Shown: positions 1-9,835, numbered from the stretch's first letter. The stretch: DNA of 64,000 nt from Xiheimicrobium sp033763395 (GCA_033763395.1 JANRKQ010000225.1:1-64000); one strand, 5' to 3'. Notes: a model not told the origin generated them from the letters alone. Numbers and translations: made by a program.

Positions 1-1723
1 CCTCGAGCTGGGGCCGGCGCACCTCGAGGCTCATCGACACCGCCTGGGGCTCGGTGCCGAACGAGACCTGCGCCCGCAGGGCGTCGAGCGCGTCTTTGAA
101 CTGCTGCCGGCTCTTGGACTTCGTCCCCCGCGTCAGCATGCGCGCGGTGAGGTCCGCCACGGTGCGTTGGTTCATGAGGGTCGTCGCGTTGCCGTACGGC
201 AGGCGCAGGTTGGCCCGCACGGTGCCGCCGCGGGTCTTCTTGGGGAGCAGCGCGAGCTTGAGGCCGAAGGGCAGCGTCTCTCGCGTGGTGCGGGCGTCGA
301 GGTTCTTCGGCGTAGCCTCGAACACCTCGCCCTGGGAGAGGGCCTCGGCGCCCTTGTAGGCATTCACCACGGGCCCGAGGTCGACGAGCGGCGGAATCTC
401 GGCGCGGTCCGGCGCCTCGGTCGGCACGTACTCGCCCAGGGTGCGGTTGGTGGCCTTGAGGTACTTCTCGGCGGCGCGCTGCACCTCGGCGGTGGTGACG
501 GCCTTGATCCGGTCGCGATGGATGAAGAGGAGCCGCCAGTCGCCCATCGCCGCGAACTCGGACAACAGCACGCCGACCCGCTCGGAGTCGTTCAGCACGA
601 GGTCGACCTGCTTGAGCAGTTGGGCGCGGGCGCGCTCGACCTCGGCGTCGGTCACCTTCGCAGCCTTGAGGCCCTCGACGGTGGAGACGAGCACGTCTCG
701 CGCGGGGCCGGGCGCGTCCTTCTCGTTGAGCTCGGCGAAGCAGAGCAGGGCGCCGGGCTCCCTCAGCTGGTAGCTGAAGCAGCCGGCCTTCGCGGCCTTC
801 TTCGAGTCGACGAGCGCCTTGTAGAGGCGGCCCGAGGGCGCATCGCCGAGCACCTGCGTCAGCACGTCGATGGCGGCGTAGTCGGGGTCGCTGCCCGCGG
901 GCGCGTGGTAGCCCAGCGCCAGCACCGGCGTGCCGCCGACACGCCGCACCGTCACCGCCCGCTCACCGTCTTGCACCGGCTCGACCGTGTACGTCGTGGA
1001 GAGTTTTCGCGTCGGCTTCGGAATTCGCCCGAAGCGCTCGCCGATCCACGTCAGCGCCTTCGCCTCGTCGAAGCGGCCAGCCACCACCAGCAGCGCGTTG
1101 TCCGGCTGGTAGTAGCGCCCATAGAACGCCTGGAGCCGCTCCTGGGGTACCTGCTCGATGTCGCTGCGCGCGCCGATCGTCGTGCTGCCGTAGTTGTGCC
1201 AGGTGTACGCGGCCGACATCACCCGGTCGAAGAGCACGCTCGAGGGCGAGTTCTCGCCCATCTCGAACTCGTTGCGCACCACCGTCATCTCGGGGGCGAG
1301 CTTCTCCTTGGTGATGATGGTGTTGATGAGCCGGTCGGCCTCGAGATCGAGCGCCCACTTGAGGTTCTCGTCGCTGGCCGCCAGCGTCTCGAAGTAGTTC
1401 GTTCGATCGTACCAGGTGGTGCCGTTGGCGTCGGCGCCGCGCTCGGTGAGCGCCTTCTTGATGTCCTTGACGTTCTTCGTCTCCTTGAAGAGCAGGTGCT
1501 CGAGCAGGTGCGCCATGCCCTTCTCGCCGTAGTCCTCGTGCCGGCTGCCAACGAAGAGCGTGAGGTTGACGGTGACGGTCGGCTTCGAGCTGTCTGGCAC
1601 CAGCAGCACCTTGAGGCCGTTGCTGAGCTGGTACTCGGTGAGGCCCTCGACCGAGGCGCCCTTCACCAGCTTCGGAGCGGGGCCGGCGGAGAGCGCGAGC
1701 GCGATGGCGGAGACGAAGAGCAT
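1..1723 (-). CDS. M16 family zinc peptidase (pitrilysin-like), C-terminus beyond the left edge
   Basis: A secreted or periplasmic M16 zinc metallopeptidase. The start at 1723 gives a short hydrophobic signal sequence (residues 1-14). The inverted zinc motif HLLEH lies at residues 72-76 and the third ligand Glu at about residue 152 (VRNEFE), the spacing expected for M16. A second M16-type domain follows (about residues 180-400, with YYQPDNALLVVAGRFD). The reading frame is open to base 1, so 574 codons are visible and the C-terminus is missing. M16 proteins cut small peptides or unfolded segments, often as pairs of active and inactive domains; whether an inactive partner lies further left cannot be seen. 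It is divergent from the lipoprotein gene at 1891. Confidence 0.93.
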   Translation of the reverse strand, partial: MLFVSAIALALSAGPAPKLVKGASVEGLTEYQLSNGLKVLLVPDSSKPTVTVNLTLFVGSRHEDYGEKGMAHLLEHLLFKETKNVKDIKKALTERGADANGTTWYDRTNYFETLAASDENLKWALDLEADRLINTIITKEKLAPEMTVVRNEFEMGENSPSSVLFDRVMSAAYTWHNYGSTTIGARSDIEQVPQERLQAFYGRYYQPDNALLVVAGRFDEAKALTWIGERFGRIPKPTRKLSTTYTVEPVQDGERAVTVRRVGGTPVLALGYHAPAGSDPDYAAIDVLTQVLGDAPSGRLYKALVDSKKAAKAGCFSYQLREPGALLCFAELNEKDAPGPARDVLVSTVEGLKAAKVTDAEVERARAQLLKQVDLVLNDSERVGVLLSEFAAMGDWRLLFIHRDRIKAVTTAEVQRAAEKYLKATNRTLGEYVPTEAPDRAEIPPLVDLGPVVNAYKGAEALSQGEVFEATPKNLDARTTRETLPFGLKLALLPKKTRGGTVRANLRLPYGNATTLMNQRTVADLTARMLTRGTKSKSRQQFKDALDALRAQVSFGTEPQAVSMSLEVRRPQLE

Positions 1724-1890
1724 GACGGGCTGACACTACGAGCGGGCGTGTGAGTCAATGCGCGCGTACGATGCGACGTGGTGCAACCCGGGTTGCAGGG
1801 GAATGCGCCCGCGGTGGCGGCCCCTGCGCTGAAGGCTGGCGAAACGAGGCTCGGCGCCTTTGGGCCCACGGCTTGCTGTGACGACACGCC

Positions 1891-2685
1891 ATGCGCTGGC
1901 GAACGTGGGTGCTGCTGGTGATGGCCGGGTGCGGCGTGGCGACGATCGACGGCCCTGCGCCCACGGGAGACGCGGGGAGTCCCTACTTCTCGGGTGGGCT
2001 GGGCGGCGCTGGGGGCGGCTCCACGTCGATGCAGCCCGAAGGTGGCGGTGGCGCTGAGCTGCCGGGTGACGCCGGCCCCTTCGACGCCGGCCCTCCCGAT
2101 GCGGGCGTGGCGTTCGACGCCGGCTTCACCAACGCTCCCTTCACGCTGCCTGACGCAGGCGGTCTGGATGCGGGGGCCATGACGTGCGCGTGGCTCGACG
2201 GGCCGAACTGCTGGAAGCAGCAGGCCGACCGGTTCCGCGACTGCGGGCTTCCCGTTGGAGTCGTCGGCCGACTCACCCCCGACGGACGAAGCTGCACGTT
2301 CGATGGAGGCGTTGTCATCGACTTCTCGGGGGACGCGCCCGAGCGGCCGGACAGCGGCACCAGCTTGTGGATCACCGCGCTCCGGGTGCGGACGGGGAGC
2401 GGCTCGTGCTTCGAGACGGCGTACACGCTGGGGCGCTCCCGCTTCCGCGCGGGCAGTGTCGACGTCTACAGCCACAACACGTCGCTGCTGACGTACGAGA
2501 TCATCTGCCCCGATGGGCGGCGCTACGACAACGTCAGGGAGAACGGCGCCTGTGACACCTTCGGGTTGCGGTACCTGGGCGGCGGTGTGCCCGGCCATGA
2601 CGTGGCGTGCGACGCCACCGAGTGCCGCGTGCTGTTCAACGGCACGAGCGAAGGCCGCCGCATCGCCGCGCGATGCCTGCGATGA
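1891..2685 (+). CDS. Secreted lipoprotein of unknown function with Asp-Ala-Gly linker
   Basis: A 264-aa lipoprotein. The N-terminus has a positively charged start, a hydrophobic stretch and a lipobox ending VMAGC (Cys14). Residues about 25-95 form a low-complexity linker rich in Gly and repeated Asp-Ala-Gly, a style common in myxobacterial surface lipoproteins. The C-terminal half (from about residue 96) is a compact domain with several Cys residues (CAWLDGPNC, FRDCG, CTFDGG, CPDGR, CDATECR), probably disulfide-bonded outside the cytoplasm. I do not recognise the domain. It is divergent from the M16 peptidase and convergent with the membrane protein ending at 2692. Confidence 0.85.
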   Translation: MRWRTWVLLVMAGCGVATIDGPAPTGDAGSPYFSGGLGGAGGGSTSMQPEGGGGAELPGDAGPFDAGPPDAGVAFDAGFTNAPFTLPDAGGLDAGAMTCAWLDGPNCWKQQADRFRDCGLPVGVVGRLTPDGRSCTFDGGVVIDFSGDAPERPDSGTSLWITALRVRTGSGSCFETAYTLGRSRFRAGSVDVYSHNTSLLTYEIICPDGRRYDNVRENGACDTFGLRYLGGGVPGHDVACDATECRVLFNGTSEGRRIAARCLR

Positions 2686-2691
2686 GCGACC

Positions 2692-4317
2692 TCACCACCT
2701 CCGAACGAGCTCGGTGTACCCGCGGAACGCGAGCGCTCCCCAGAAGTTGACGAGCGCGCCCAGGCCCAGCGTCACGAGGGGAATGGGCGACAGCAGCCGC
2801 CACCCGCTCACCGCCACCAGCACCACGAGGTACGGCGTGTAGTCGAGCGAGAAGCGGAAGCCGAACTGGGCGTAGCCGGTGTTCTGGTACAGCAGCCCCG
2901 GGAGCGCGGTCGCCGCCACCGTCAGCCAGAGCGGTACGAAGAGCCGATGGGTGGGGCGCTCCCGGTCCGACAGCGTGCGAATCGCGTAGCCGACCGCGGC
3001 GCCGCCGAGCGCGACGACGAGGATCACCTTCACCATCGCCGGGTGGAGCCCGAAGAGGCCCGCGTCTCCCGGCGCGACGTTCACGTTGGCCAGCTGCGGG
3101 TTGGGGGCCCGGCTCGCGCCCGCCAGCCCCAGCGTCACCACCATCGCCGCCACCGCCGCCAGCGCCGCCTTCACCTGCTGGCCCTTCGTCGCCGCGAGCA
3201 CCAGCAGCGGCGTCGTCAGCAGCATCGTCATGCCCCAGAAGGAGAAGGGCTCGGCCTGGTTCGTCGGGTTCGGCAACAGCAGGAAGGCCGCCTCGAGGTT
3301 GCGCGCCAGGTAGATGGGGTGGAAGAGCCCGAAGCGGTCGATGTCGGCGTTGACGCGGTTCTCGAAGAAGAAGCGGTGGCCGAACTCGGCGATCGACCCG
3401 AAGCGCGTCTGGTTCATCACCATCGCGATGACCGCCAGCGGCGCCGCGCCCACCGCGAACGGCTGCAGCTTCGCCTTGAGCACTGCCCCCGGCTTCGAGA
3501 AGAAGGCCTCGAGCTGCGCCCGTCGCTGGCCCGCCGTCGGCGCGAGGGCCTCGATGACGAAGAAGACGCCGGTGAAGACGAGCGGCGTGCGGGTGAGCAC
3601 CGCCATCGACCAGAAGACGCCCGCCAGCAGCGGCCGCCGGGCGCCCACCGCGTTGCGCAGGTACAGGCAGGTGAGCGCGACGCCCATCACCTCGGCCGAG
3701 AACCACACCTCGCCGCGCAAGGCCGCGTAGAAAAAGAGGGTGCCGAAGCCGAGCACCACCGCCAGCGCGGCGTTCTCGACCTCACCGCGGCCGGTGCCCT
3801 CGTGCTCCGCGAGCAGCCTGAGGAGTGAGTAGAACAGCGCGATGGCCAGCGCGCCGATGAAGACGCCGAAGCTGGTGTCGTTGAACTGGTACCCGTGCAC
3901 GGCGACGAAGGGCAGCATCACCGCCGAGGGGAACATGGGGAACGACGAGTACCAGCGGTCGTTCGGGCCGAGCGGCTGGCGGCAGCGCTCCTTCACGCCG
4001 TTCACCTCGCGCACGCACGCCCAGTCTTCGAAGTTGGGGAGCACGTCGGCGGCGATGTCCTGCCGGCCTTCGAGCCATGCCTTCGCCTGGTAGACGAAGT
4101 GGGGCGCGGCGCTCTGCCGCAGGAAGCGCTGGCCCGAGAACATCATGAGGGCGAAGAAGGCCAGGGCGAAGAGGGTGAGCTCGACCCGGTACGCCTGCGC
4201 CCACACCTTGAGGGCGGTGCTGGTGGCGTTCGGGGCCTGCGGCGTCTGGGCGGGCGTGGCGGCGTCACTCATGGCGGTCGTTGCCGGCGTCATGTGCCGT
4301 TTCCCGTCGCGTGACAA
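2692..4317 (-). CDS. Polytopic membrane protein, possibly glycosyltransferase-like (GT-C type)
   Basis: A 541-aa inner-membrane protein with about ten or more hydrophobic helices. The first (LTLFALAFFALMMF) follows a polar Thr/Ala/Pro-rich N-terminus; the last is near the C-terminus. A soluble loop between helices 1 and 2 contains paired Cys and acidic residues, as seen in the first periplasmic loop of GT-C lipid-linked sugar transferases, but no diagnostic motif is certain. Met9 and Met16 are alternative starts. The gene is transcribed away from rapA, with 72 bases between the two starts. The function is unproven; related proteins in this phylum are usually annotated hypothetical. Confidence 0.85.
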   Translation of the reverse strand: MSRDGKRHMTPATTAMSDAATPAQTPQAPNATSTALKVWAQAYRVELTLFALAFFALMMFSGQRFLRQSAAPHFVYQAKAWLEGRQDIAADVLPNFEDWACVREVNGVKERCRQPLGPNDRWYSSFPMFPSAVMLPFVAVHGYQFNDTSFGVFIGALAIALFYSLLRLLAEHEGTGRGEVENAALAVVLGFGTLFFYAALRGEVWFSAEVMGVALTCLYLRNAVGARRPLLAGVFWSMAVLTRTPLVFTGVFFVIEALAPTAGQRRAQLEAFFSKPGAVLKAKLQPFAVGAAPLAVIAMVMNQTRFGSIAEFGHRFFFENRVNADIDRFGLFHPIYLARNLEAAFLLLPNPTNQAEPFSFWGMTMLLTTPLLVLAATKGQQVKAALAAVAAMVVTLGLAGASRAPNPQLANVNVAPGDAGLFGLHPAMVKVILVVALGGAAVGYAIRTLSDRERPTHRLFVPLWLTVAATALPGLLYQNTGYAQFGFRFSLDYTPYLVVLVAVSGWRLLSPIPLVTLGLGALVNFWGALAFRGYTELVRRW

Positions 4318-4389
4318 CCGTTCAAGCAGTGACGTCCTCGAAGGTGGTGCACCCCGGCCCCCGACTCGCTATGTGCCCGCGCGCCATCC

Positions 4390-7300
4390 ATGGGTCCCGC
4401 GCTCATCGTCGGAATGAAGGTGAAGTACCTGCCGCAGCCCGAGTGGGGCACCGGCCATCTCTTGAGCCTCGAGGAGGAGGGCAGCCGCGCCGTCGTCGCC
4501 TTCCCCGCCCGTGAAAACGGAGCGCCCATTCTCGTCTCGACGAAGGGCGGCGCCCTGGTGCCGACCGCCCTCGCCGTCGGCGCTGGCGTGCGCACCGCGA
4601 AGGGCAAGGTGGGCGTCGTCGCCGAAGAAGTCGAAGGTGGCCGGGGCCTGCGGCGCTACGTGCTCACGCTGGAAGACGGCTCCGAAGACGAGCTGCCCGA
4701 GACCGAGCTGCGCGCGCTGCCGCCCAGGCCCGACCTCATCGCGATGATGAAGGAGGGCCGCATCGCCGACGGTAAGAACTTCTTGTTGCGCAAGGCGACC
4801 CTCAAGCTCGACGACGAGCGGCGCAACGATGCCTTCGGCGCGCTCCTGGCATCACGCGTGATGGTGAAGCCGCACCAGGTCGGCGTGGTGCAGCGCGTGC
4901 TGTCGTCGCGGCGCCCGCGCTTCGTGCTCGCCGACGAGGTCGGCCTCGGGAAGACGATCGAGGCCGGCATGGTGTTCTCGGCCCTGCGGCTCGCCGGGCT
5001 GGCGCGCCGGGTGCTCGTGGTGGCCCCCAGTCACCTCACCGTGCAGTGGCTCGTCGAGCTCTTCCACAAGTTCAACCACCTCTTCACCCTGATGGACTCG
5101 GAGCGCCACGAGAGCTCGCTCGACGAGCAGCCCACGCTCAACCCCTGGGCGCGGTTCGATTTCGTGGTGACGAGCCTCGAGCTGCTCCAGCGCTCGGAGC
5201 AGTTCCGCGACGAGGCCGGCGCTCCAGAGGCCCATTGGGATCTCGTCATCATCGACGAGGCGCATCACCTCAAGGGCGAGAAGGCCTACGAGGCCGCCCA
5301 GGCGCTCGCGAAGAACAGCTGGGGCCTGTTGCTCCTCACCGCCACCCCGATGCAGCTCGACCCCGGCGAGTACCAGTCGCTGCTCTCGCTCATCGACCCG
5401 CTGACCGCCCCCTCGGCGAAGGAGTTCGAGAAGCGGCTGGCGCGCCAGGAGGAGCTCTCGAAGGCCCTGCGCGCGCTGCTCGAGGGCAAGCAGGCCCGGG
5501 CCGCGGTGAAGGAGCTGGCGGCGCGCTTCCCCCACGACGCGGCCCTGCAGGAGATCGAAGACGCCGACGAGATGCTCATGCACCTCGCCGAGACGTACTC
5601 GTTGTCCGACCGGCTCATTCGCAACCGGCGCGTGCGGGTGGGCGGTTTCTCGGCGCGCAAGCTCCACGTGCACGAGGTGGCGCTGTCGCCCGACGAGCTC
5701 AAGGCCCGGCAGACCGTGCTCGACGCGCTCTCGACTGACGGCACCGTGCGCGGCGCAGCCCTGGCGAACCTCGTGCGTCGGCTCGAGTCGTCTCCGGCCG
5801 CGTTCTCGGCCGCGCTGGCCAGCAACAAGGCGCTCGCGGGCCTCAAGGTGTCGCTCCCCGACAAGGACGCGAAGTTCGCCGCCTTCGTCAAGGTGCTGAA
5901 GGACGTCTGGGCGAAGGAGAAGGACGCCAAGGTGCTCGTCTTCACCGAGGCGCGCGACACCCTCGAGCGCCTCCAGACCCGCCTGCGGCACGAGCACGTC
6001 GAGGCGCTCGCGTACCACGGCGATCTTCCCATGGTGGAGCGCGACCGGCAGGTGGCCCGCTTCCGCGACCCCGAGGGCCCGAAGGTGCTGGTGTGCACCG
6101 AGGTGGGCGGCGAAGGGCGCAACTTCCAGTTCGCGCACCACCTGGTGCACTACGATCTGCCGTGGAGCCCCTCGACCGTCGAGCAGCGCATCGGCCGGCT
6201 CGATCGCATCGGCCAGCTGCACGACGTCGACATTCACGTCTTCGACGTGCGCGGCACCTTCAGCGCCGACGTGCTGACGGTCTTGCGCGACGCGGTGGGG
6301 GTGTTCGGTGAGACGGTGGGCGGGCTCGACGCCGTGCTCGAAGAGGTCGAGCCGAAGCTCACCGAGCTCGCGATGGCGAAGGCCGACGAGCGCGCGGCCT
6401 ACGTGCAGGAGCTCGGCGAGAAGGTCGCCACGGCCCGCGCCCAGGTGAAGAAGGCCTACGATCCGCTCCTCGATCTGCGCAGCTTCGACAAGGCCGCGGT
6501 CTCGGACCTGGTGGAGCGCGCCGAGGCCCGCATCGATCACGAGGCCGACGACGACGACACGCTCGACGATCGCCTCTGGGGCCTGGCGAGGGATCTCGAC
6601 GAGCGGCTGGAGGAGACGATCACCGAGCTCGCCGATCGCCTCGGCATCCGGGTCGACACCGATCAGGAGGTCGACGCCTTCCAGTGCGCCTTCCACTTCG
6701 GGCACGCGCTGTCCGTCGAGGCGCTCCCCGGCTTCGACATCACCGAAGAGCGCACCGTGCTGGGCACCTTCTGGCGCGACACGGCCGTCGAGCAGGAAGA
6801 GATCGAGTACTTCGCCACCGGCCACCCGCTCGTCGAGGCGCTCTTCGGCTTCGTGAAGGACGGCCCGTTCGGCCGCAACGGCGCGCGCTACCTCGAGGTG
6901 CGTGGCCCGCTGAAGGCCCGCGGCGTCGAGGTGCTCTTCCACGTCGTGACGCCCGAGCCCGCCGATACGACGCCCGGCGCGAAGGTGCCCTCGCGCCAGC
7001 TCGCGCGCTTCCTCGACACCGCCCTCATTCCCGTCGCGGTGGTGCGCCACAACGACGGCACGCCGAAGGTCGACCCGAAGCTGCTCGAGGTGCTCGACGG
7101 GGCCGACGGCAAGTCGCTCAAGGGCAACGAGGCCCTGGCCGCGTTCCCCGAGTTGCCGCGGTTCCTCGACGACGCGATGGCGCTGGCGGCGAAGGCGGCC
7201 CAGGAGCGCGTCGAGAAGCTGAAGGCCTCGGCCCGGCAGGCCATCGAAGACGAGCGCGATCTGACGATGATTCGCATCAAGCTGGCGCTCGAGCGCCAGG

Positions 7301-7428
7301 GCCTCGAGCAGGGGCGGGTCGAGAAGGCGCTGCTGGCTGAGCTGACCGCGTACGATCAGCTCCTCCAGGCGCTCGCGGGCGTGAAGGTGACGCTCGACTC
7401 GGCCTGCGCGTTCGTCATCAACCGGTGA
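4390..7428 (+). CDS. rapA: RNA polymerase-associated SNF2 ATPase RapA
   Basis: A 1,012-aa SNF2/Swi2 ATPase close in length and layout to E. coli RapA (968 aa), which recycles stalled RNA polymerase. Residues about 8-110 are two small beta-rich Tudor-like segments (GMKVKYLPQPEWGTG and a second copy). The ATPase core follows: Walker A DEVGLGKTIEAG near residue 181, DEAH box IIDEAHHLKG near 285, and motif VI QRIGRLDRIGQ near 598. The C-terminal region contains GHPLVEALFGFVKDGPFG, matching the RapA C-terminal domain. Met9 is an alternative start. The GtrA-like gene begins 4 bases after the stop. RapA acts in the cytoplasm on RNA polymerase; regulation is not visible here. Confidence 0.93.
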   Translation: MGPALIVGMKVKYLPQPEWGTGHLLSLEEEGSRAVVAFPARENGAPILVSTKGGALVPTALAVGAGVRTAKGKVGVVAEEVEGGRGLRRYVLTLEDGSEDELPETELRALPPRPDLIAMMKEGRIADGKNFLLRKATLKLDDERRNDAFGALLASRVMVKPHQVGVVQRVLSSRRPRFVLADEVGLGKTIEAGMVFSALRLAGLARRVLVVAPSHLTVQWLVELFHKFNHLFTLMDSERHESSLDEQPTLNPWARFDFVVTSLELLQRSEQFRDEAGAPEAHWDLVIIDEAHHLKGEKAYEAAQALAKNSWGLLLLTATPMQLDPGEYQSLLSLIDPLTAPSAKEFEKRLARQEELSKALRALLEGKQARAAVKELAARFPHDAALQEIEDADEMLMHLAETYSLSDRLIRNRRVRVGGFSARKLHVHEVALSPDELKARQTVLDALSTDGTVRGAALANLVRRLESSPAAFSAALASNKALAGLKVSLPDKDAKFAAFVKVLKDVWAKEKDAKVLVFTEARDTLERLQTRLRHEHVEALAYHGDLPMVERDRQVARFRDPEGPKVLVCTEVGGEGRNFQFAHHLVHYDLPWSPSTVEQRIGRLDRIGQLHDVDIHVFDVRGTFSADVLTVLRDAVGVFGETVGGLDAVLEEVEPKLTELAMAKADERAAYVQELGEKVATARAQVKKAYDPLLDLRSFDKAAVSDLVERAEARIDHEADDDDTLDDRLWGLARDLDERLEETITELADRLGIRVDTDQEVDAFQCAFHFGHALSVEALPGFDITEERTVLGTFWRDTAVEQEEIEYFATGHPLVEALFGFVKDGPFGRNGARYLEVRGPLKARGVEVLFHVVTPEPADTTPGAKVPSRQLARFLDTALIPVAVVRHNDGTPKVDPKLLEVLDGADGKSLKGNEALAAFPELPRFLDDAMALAAKAAQERVEKLKASARQAIEDERDLTMIRIKLALERQGLEQGRVEKALLAELTAYDQLLQALAGVKVTLDSACAFVINR

Positions 7429-7432
7429 TGGC

Positions 7433-7876
7433 GTGCTGAGGCGTCTCCTCGGCTCGTGGGTGGTCCGCGGGCTGTCGGCCGGCGCGGCGACGGCCCTGGT
7501 CGATCACGCAGTCGGGCTCGCCCTCGCGATGGCCGGCCTCCCGACCCGGGCCGCGGCCACCGGCGGCAAGGTGGCGGGCGCGCTCTTCAGCTACGTCGCC
7601 CACCGCCGCTTCACCTTCACCGATCACCAGCAGTCCGTCGGGGCGTCGGGCCTCAAGTACGTCGCCACCGCGGTCGTCATCACGGCGCTCCACGGGCAGA
7701 TGGTGGTGTGGCTCCGTGAGGGCGCCGGGCTGCCCTACCTGGCCGCCGCGGTGCTGGCCGACGTGCTCGTCGTCACACCGTCGTGGCTGCTCGCCTTGCG
7801 CTACGTCATCTTTCCGGCCGCGAAGCCCGGAAATGATGGGGCCGGGTCGATCGTTCCGAAGCCGCCCGGCACCTGA
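7433..7876 (+). CDS. GtrA-like small membrane protein
   Basis: A 147-aa protein with four predicted membrane helices and the GtrA signature region KVAGALFSYVAHRRFTF after helix 2. The GtrA family (PF04138) is thought to help flip polyprenyl-linked sugars across the inner membrane. Start GTG/ATG choice: the reading frame begins 4 bases after the rapA stop, so it is probably cotranscribed with rapA. The next gene (a glycosyltransferase, 79 bases on, same strand) fits a role in lipid or polysaccharide glycosylation, but a specific substrate cannot be read from sequence. The C-terminal 20 residues are a polar tail. Confidence 0.85.
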   Translation: MLRRLLGSWVVRGLSAGAATALVDHAVGLALAMAGLPTRAAATGGKVAGALFSYVAHRRFTFTDHQQSVGASGLKYVATAVVITALHGQMVVWLREGAGLPYLAAAVLADVLVVTPSWLLALRYVIFPAAKPGNDGAGSIVPKPPGT

Positions 7877-7954
7877 AGGTGGCCAAGCGCCCATGGGGAC
7901 GCTACAGGGGCAGCGGCCGCGGGTTTCGTATTCTCGACGGAGGGGAGTCCTCTG

Positions 7955-9250
7955 ATGTCGTCAGGCCCATTGCGAGTCGTCTTCGCGTCGGTCCACGCGG
8001 GGGGCGGGCACAACACGGTGCGCGACGCGCTGGTGCGGAGCGTCACCCGACAGGACCCGCTCCACGCCCGTGTCATTCCCATCTCGTGGACGGCGTCGAA
8101 CGGCTTCGACACGTTCTATCGGTTCTGTGTGCGGTGGGGCCTGCAGGGCGTCGTCTTCTGGTTGACGAACTTCTCGTGGTCCGCGTGGCTGGCGACGCTC
8201 CTCAACCCGCGGCTCATGCTCGAGCTGCTCGCGCTCCTGCGCGCGCAACGCCCCGACGTGGTGGTGTCGACGCACATCCAGCTGACGGCGTGCTTCCAGC
8301 TTGCGCGTCTGCTCTCAGGCAGCCACACGCGCATCGTCAACGTCATCCCCGACTATGGCGTGCCGACGCCCACCTTCTTCCCGTCACCCCGGGTGCTGCG
8401 CGCCGACGCGACGCTGGTGAACGGCGCAGACACCTTCGAGGTGCTCTCCCCGAAGGCCGAGCCCGACGAGCTGTTCCGCGTCGGCACCCTGGTGAGCGAG
8501 GCGTTCGACGAGGTCGGAGGCAACCTGCGGGGTCGCACGGCCGCGACGCGCGATCAGTTCCGCCGGGAGCTGTCCGAGACGGCGCCCGATCTCTCGCGGC
8601 TCGACGCCTCGAAGCCGGTCGTGACGTTCTTCGGCGGCTCTGGCTTCACCTCGGGCTGCCGGCCCGTCATCGATCGCCTCGTGCACCACCCCGACCTTGG
8701 CTCGAAGTTCTCGATGGTGGTGCTCGCGGGCCGCGACGCGAACCTCGAGACCGAGCTGCTCACGCTGCACGGCGGCAAGCCCGGCTTCTTCGTGTTGAGC
8801 TTCTTGCCGCACCCGCAGCTCGCGCGGCTGTACGCGATGACTGACGTGGCGGTGCTGGGGAGCATCGCCCACTCGACGCTCCAGGAGATGCTCGAGATGA
8901 AGTGCGGCCCGCTGCTGGTGCACCGGGTGATTCCCGGCACCGAGCCGCCGTACCTCGCCTACATCGAGCGGGAGCGGCTCGGCCTGTACGAGCCCGACCC
9001 CGAGCAGATGACCGCGCTCGTGCTCGAGTCGGTCGGCGTCACCTCGGCTTCCTTGCGGCTGCGTTCGCTCAAGCAGGACTTCGCCAGGAGGGCCGCGCGC
9101 CTGCGGGAGGAGCAGAAGGCCCTGGCCCCCCGCTTCCTCGGGCAGCTGGAGCGGCTCGCTGGGCGGGTGGCGCTGCCGTCGTCCGTCGAGCCGGCGGCGG
9201 TCGTCAACGCCCGGACCGCGAGCGTCGACGACCTGCCCGCGCAGGAGTGA
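7955..9250 (+). CDS. MGDG-synthase/UgtP-type glycosyltransferase
   Basis: A 431-aa cytoplasmic GT-B glycosyltransferase. The N-terminal nucleotide-binding-like loop VHAGGGHNTVRDAL (residues about 12-25) and the acceptor-domain segment NVIPDYGVPTPTFFP match diacylglycerol glycosyltransferases (MGDG synthase and UgtP). The C-terminal sugar-nucleotide domain contains FFGGSGFTSGC and a later HSTLQEMLEMKCGPLLVHR region equivalent to the UDP-sugar binding site. It is therefore likely to transfer a hexose to a lipid acceptor at the membrane surface. The start has a strong upstream GGAGGGGAG. The upstream GtrA-like gene may belong to the same lipid-glycan pathway. Murein MurG and other GT28 enzymes are less good matches. 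Confidence 0.85.
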   Translation: MSSGPLRVVFASVHAGGGHNTVRDALVRSVTRQDPLHARVIPISWTASNGFDTFYRFCVRWGLQGVVFWLTNFSWSAWLATLLNPRLMLELLALLRAQRPDVVVSTHIQLTACFQLARLLSGSHTRIVNVIPDYGVPTPTFFPSPRVLRADATLVNGADTFEVLSPKAEPDELFRVGTLVSEAFDEVGGNLRGRTAATRDQFRRELSETAPDLSRLDASKPVVTFFGGSGFTSGCRPVIDRLVHHPDLGSKFSMVVLAGRDANLETELLTLHGGKPGFFVLSFLPHPQLARLYAMTDVAVLGSIAHSTLQEMLEMKCGPLLVHRVIPGTEPPYLAYIERERLGLYEPDPEQMTALVLESVGVTSASLRLRSLKQDFARRAARLREEQKALAPRFLGQLERLAGRVALPSSVEPAAVVNARTASVDDLPAQE

Positions 9251-9253
9251 CCG

Positions 9254-9835
9254 TCAGCCCTGGCGGATGAACTCGACGTCGAGGCCGAGCTCGACCTCGT
9301 CGCCCACCGCCACTCCGCCCGCCTCGAGCGCCTTGTTCCACGTCAGGCCGAAGTCCTTGCGCGACAGCTTCGTCGTCGCCCGTGTCCCGGTGCGCCACTT
9401 GCCCCACGGGTCCTTCACGGCCGCTGGAAAGGGGTCGGCGTCGAGCACGACCTTCCGCGACACGCCGCGAATGGTGAGCTGCCCCGTCACCTCGAGCCGG
9501 CCGTTCTTCTGCGCGAAGCCGGTCGAGGTGAACGTCATCGTCGGGTGCTTCTCGACGTCGAAGAAGTCGGGGCCCCGAAGGTGATCGTCCCGCTCCTTCA
9601 CCTTGGTGTTGACGCTCGCGACCTCGATGCTCACCGACACCTTCGACTTCGACACGTCTTTTTCGTCGAGCTCGAGGGTACCGGAGAAGCGGTCGAATGT
9701 GCCCCGCGTCCACGACACCATCATGTGGCGCACCTTGAACCCCAGCTCGGCGTGGGTGACGTCGAGACTCCACGTCGAGGTGCCGGGAGCTCCCGCCAAC
9801 ACCAGGCTGGCGGCCATCGTGCTCATCATCGTCAT
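9254..9835 (-). CDS. YceI-like periplasmic protein
   Basis: A YceI-family protein (lipocalin-like beta-barrel that binds polyisoprenoid lipids). The start at 9835 is chosen because AGGAG lies at 9843-9847 with a 7-base spacer; a longer reading frame upstream would run into the LysR start. The product is 193 aa. Residues 1-16 look like a signal peptide (MTMMSTMAASLVLAGA). Diagnostic segments are WSLDVTHAELGFKVRH, LTIRGVSRKVVLDAD and LSRKDFGLTWNK. The gene is divergent from the LysR regulator at 9933, which is a good candidate for its regulator. The stop is 4 bases from the stop of the glycosyltransferase on the other strand. Confidence 0.92.
   Translation of the reverse strand: MTMMSTMAASLVLAGAPGTSTWSLDVTHAELGFKVRHMMVSWTRGTFDRFSGTLELDEKDVSKSKVSVSIEVASVNTKVKERDDHLRGPDFFDVEKHPTMTFTSTGFAQKNGRLEVTGQLTIRGVSRKVVLDADPFPAAVKDPWGKWRTGTRATTKLSRKDFGLTWNKALEAGGVAVGDEVELGLDVEFIRQG

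Noticed and set aside
167..1753. A 528-residue open frame on the plus strand opposite the M16 peptidase
   Set aside because: Low-complexity Arg/Gly/Leu-rich translation with no domain; the reverse frame carries HLLEH and a continuous peptidase.
4852..7050. A 732-residue open frame opposite rapA
   Set aside because: It is the antisense of the SNF2 domain, with His/Gly/Leu-rich low-complexity translation.
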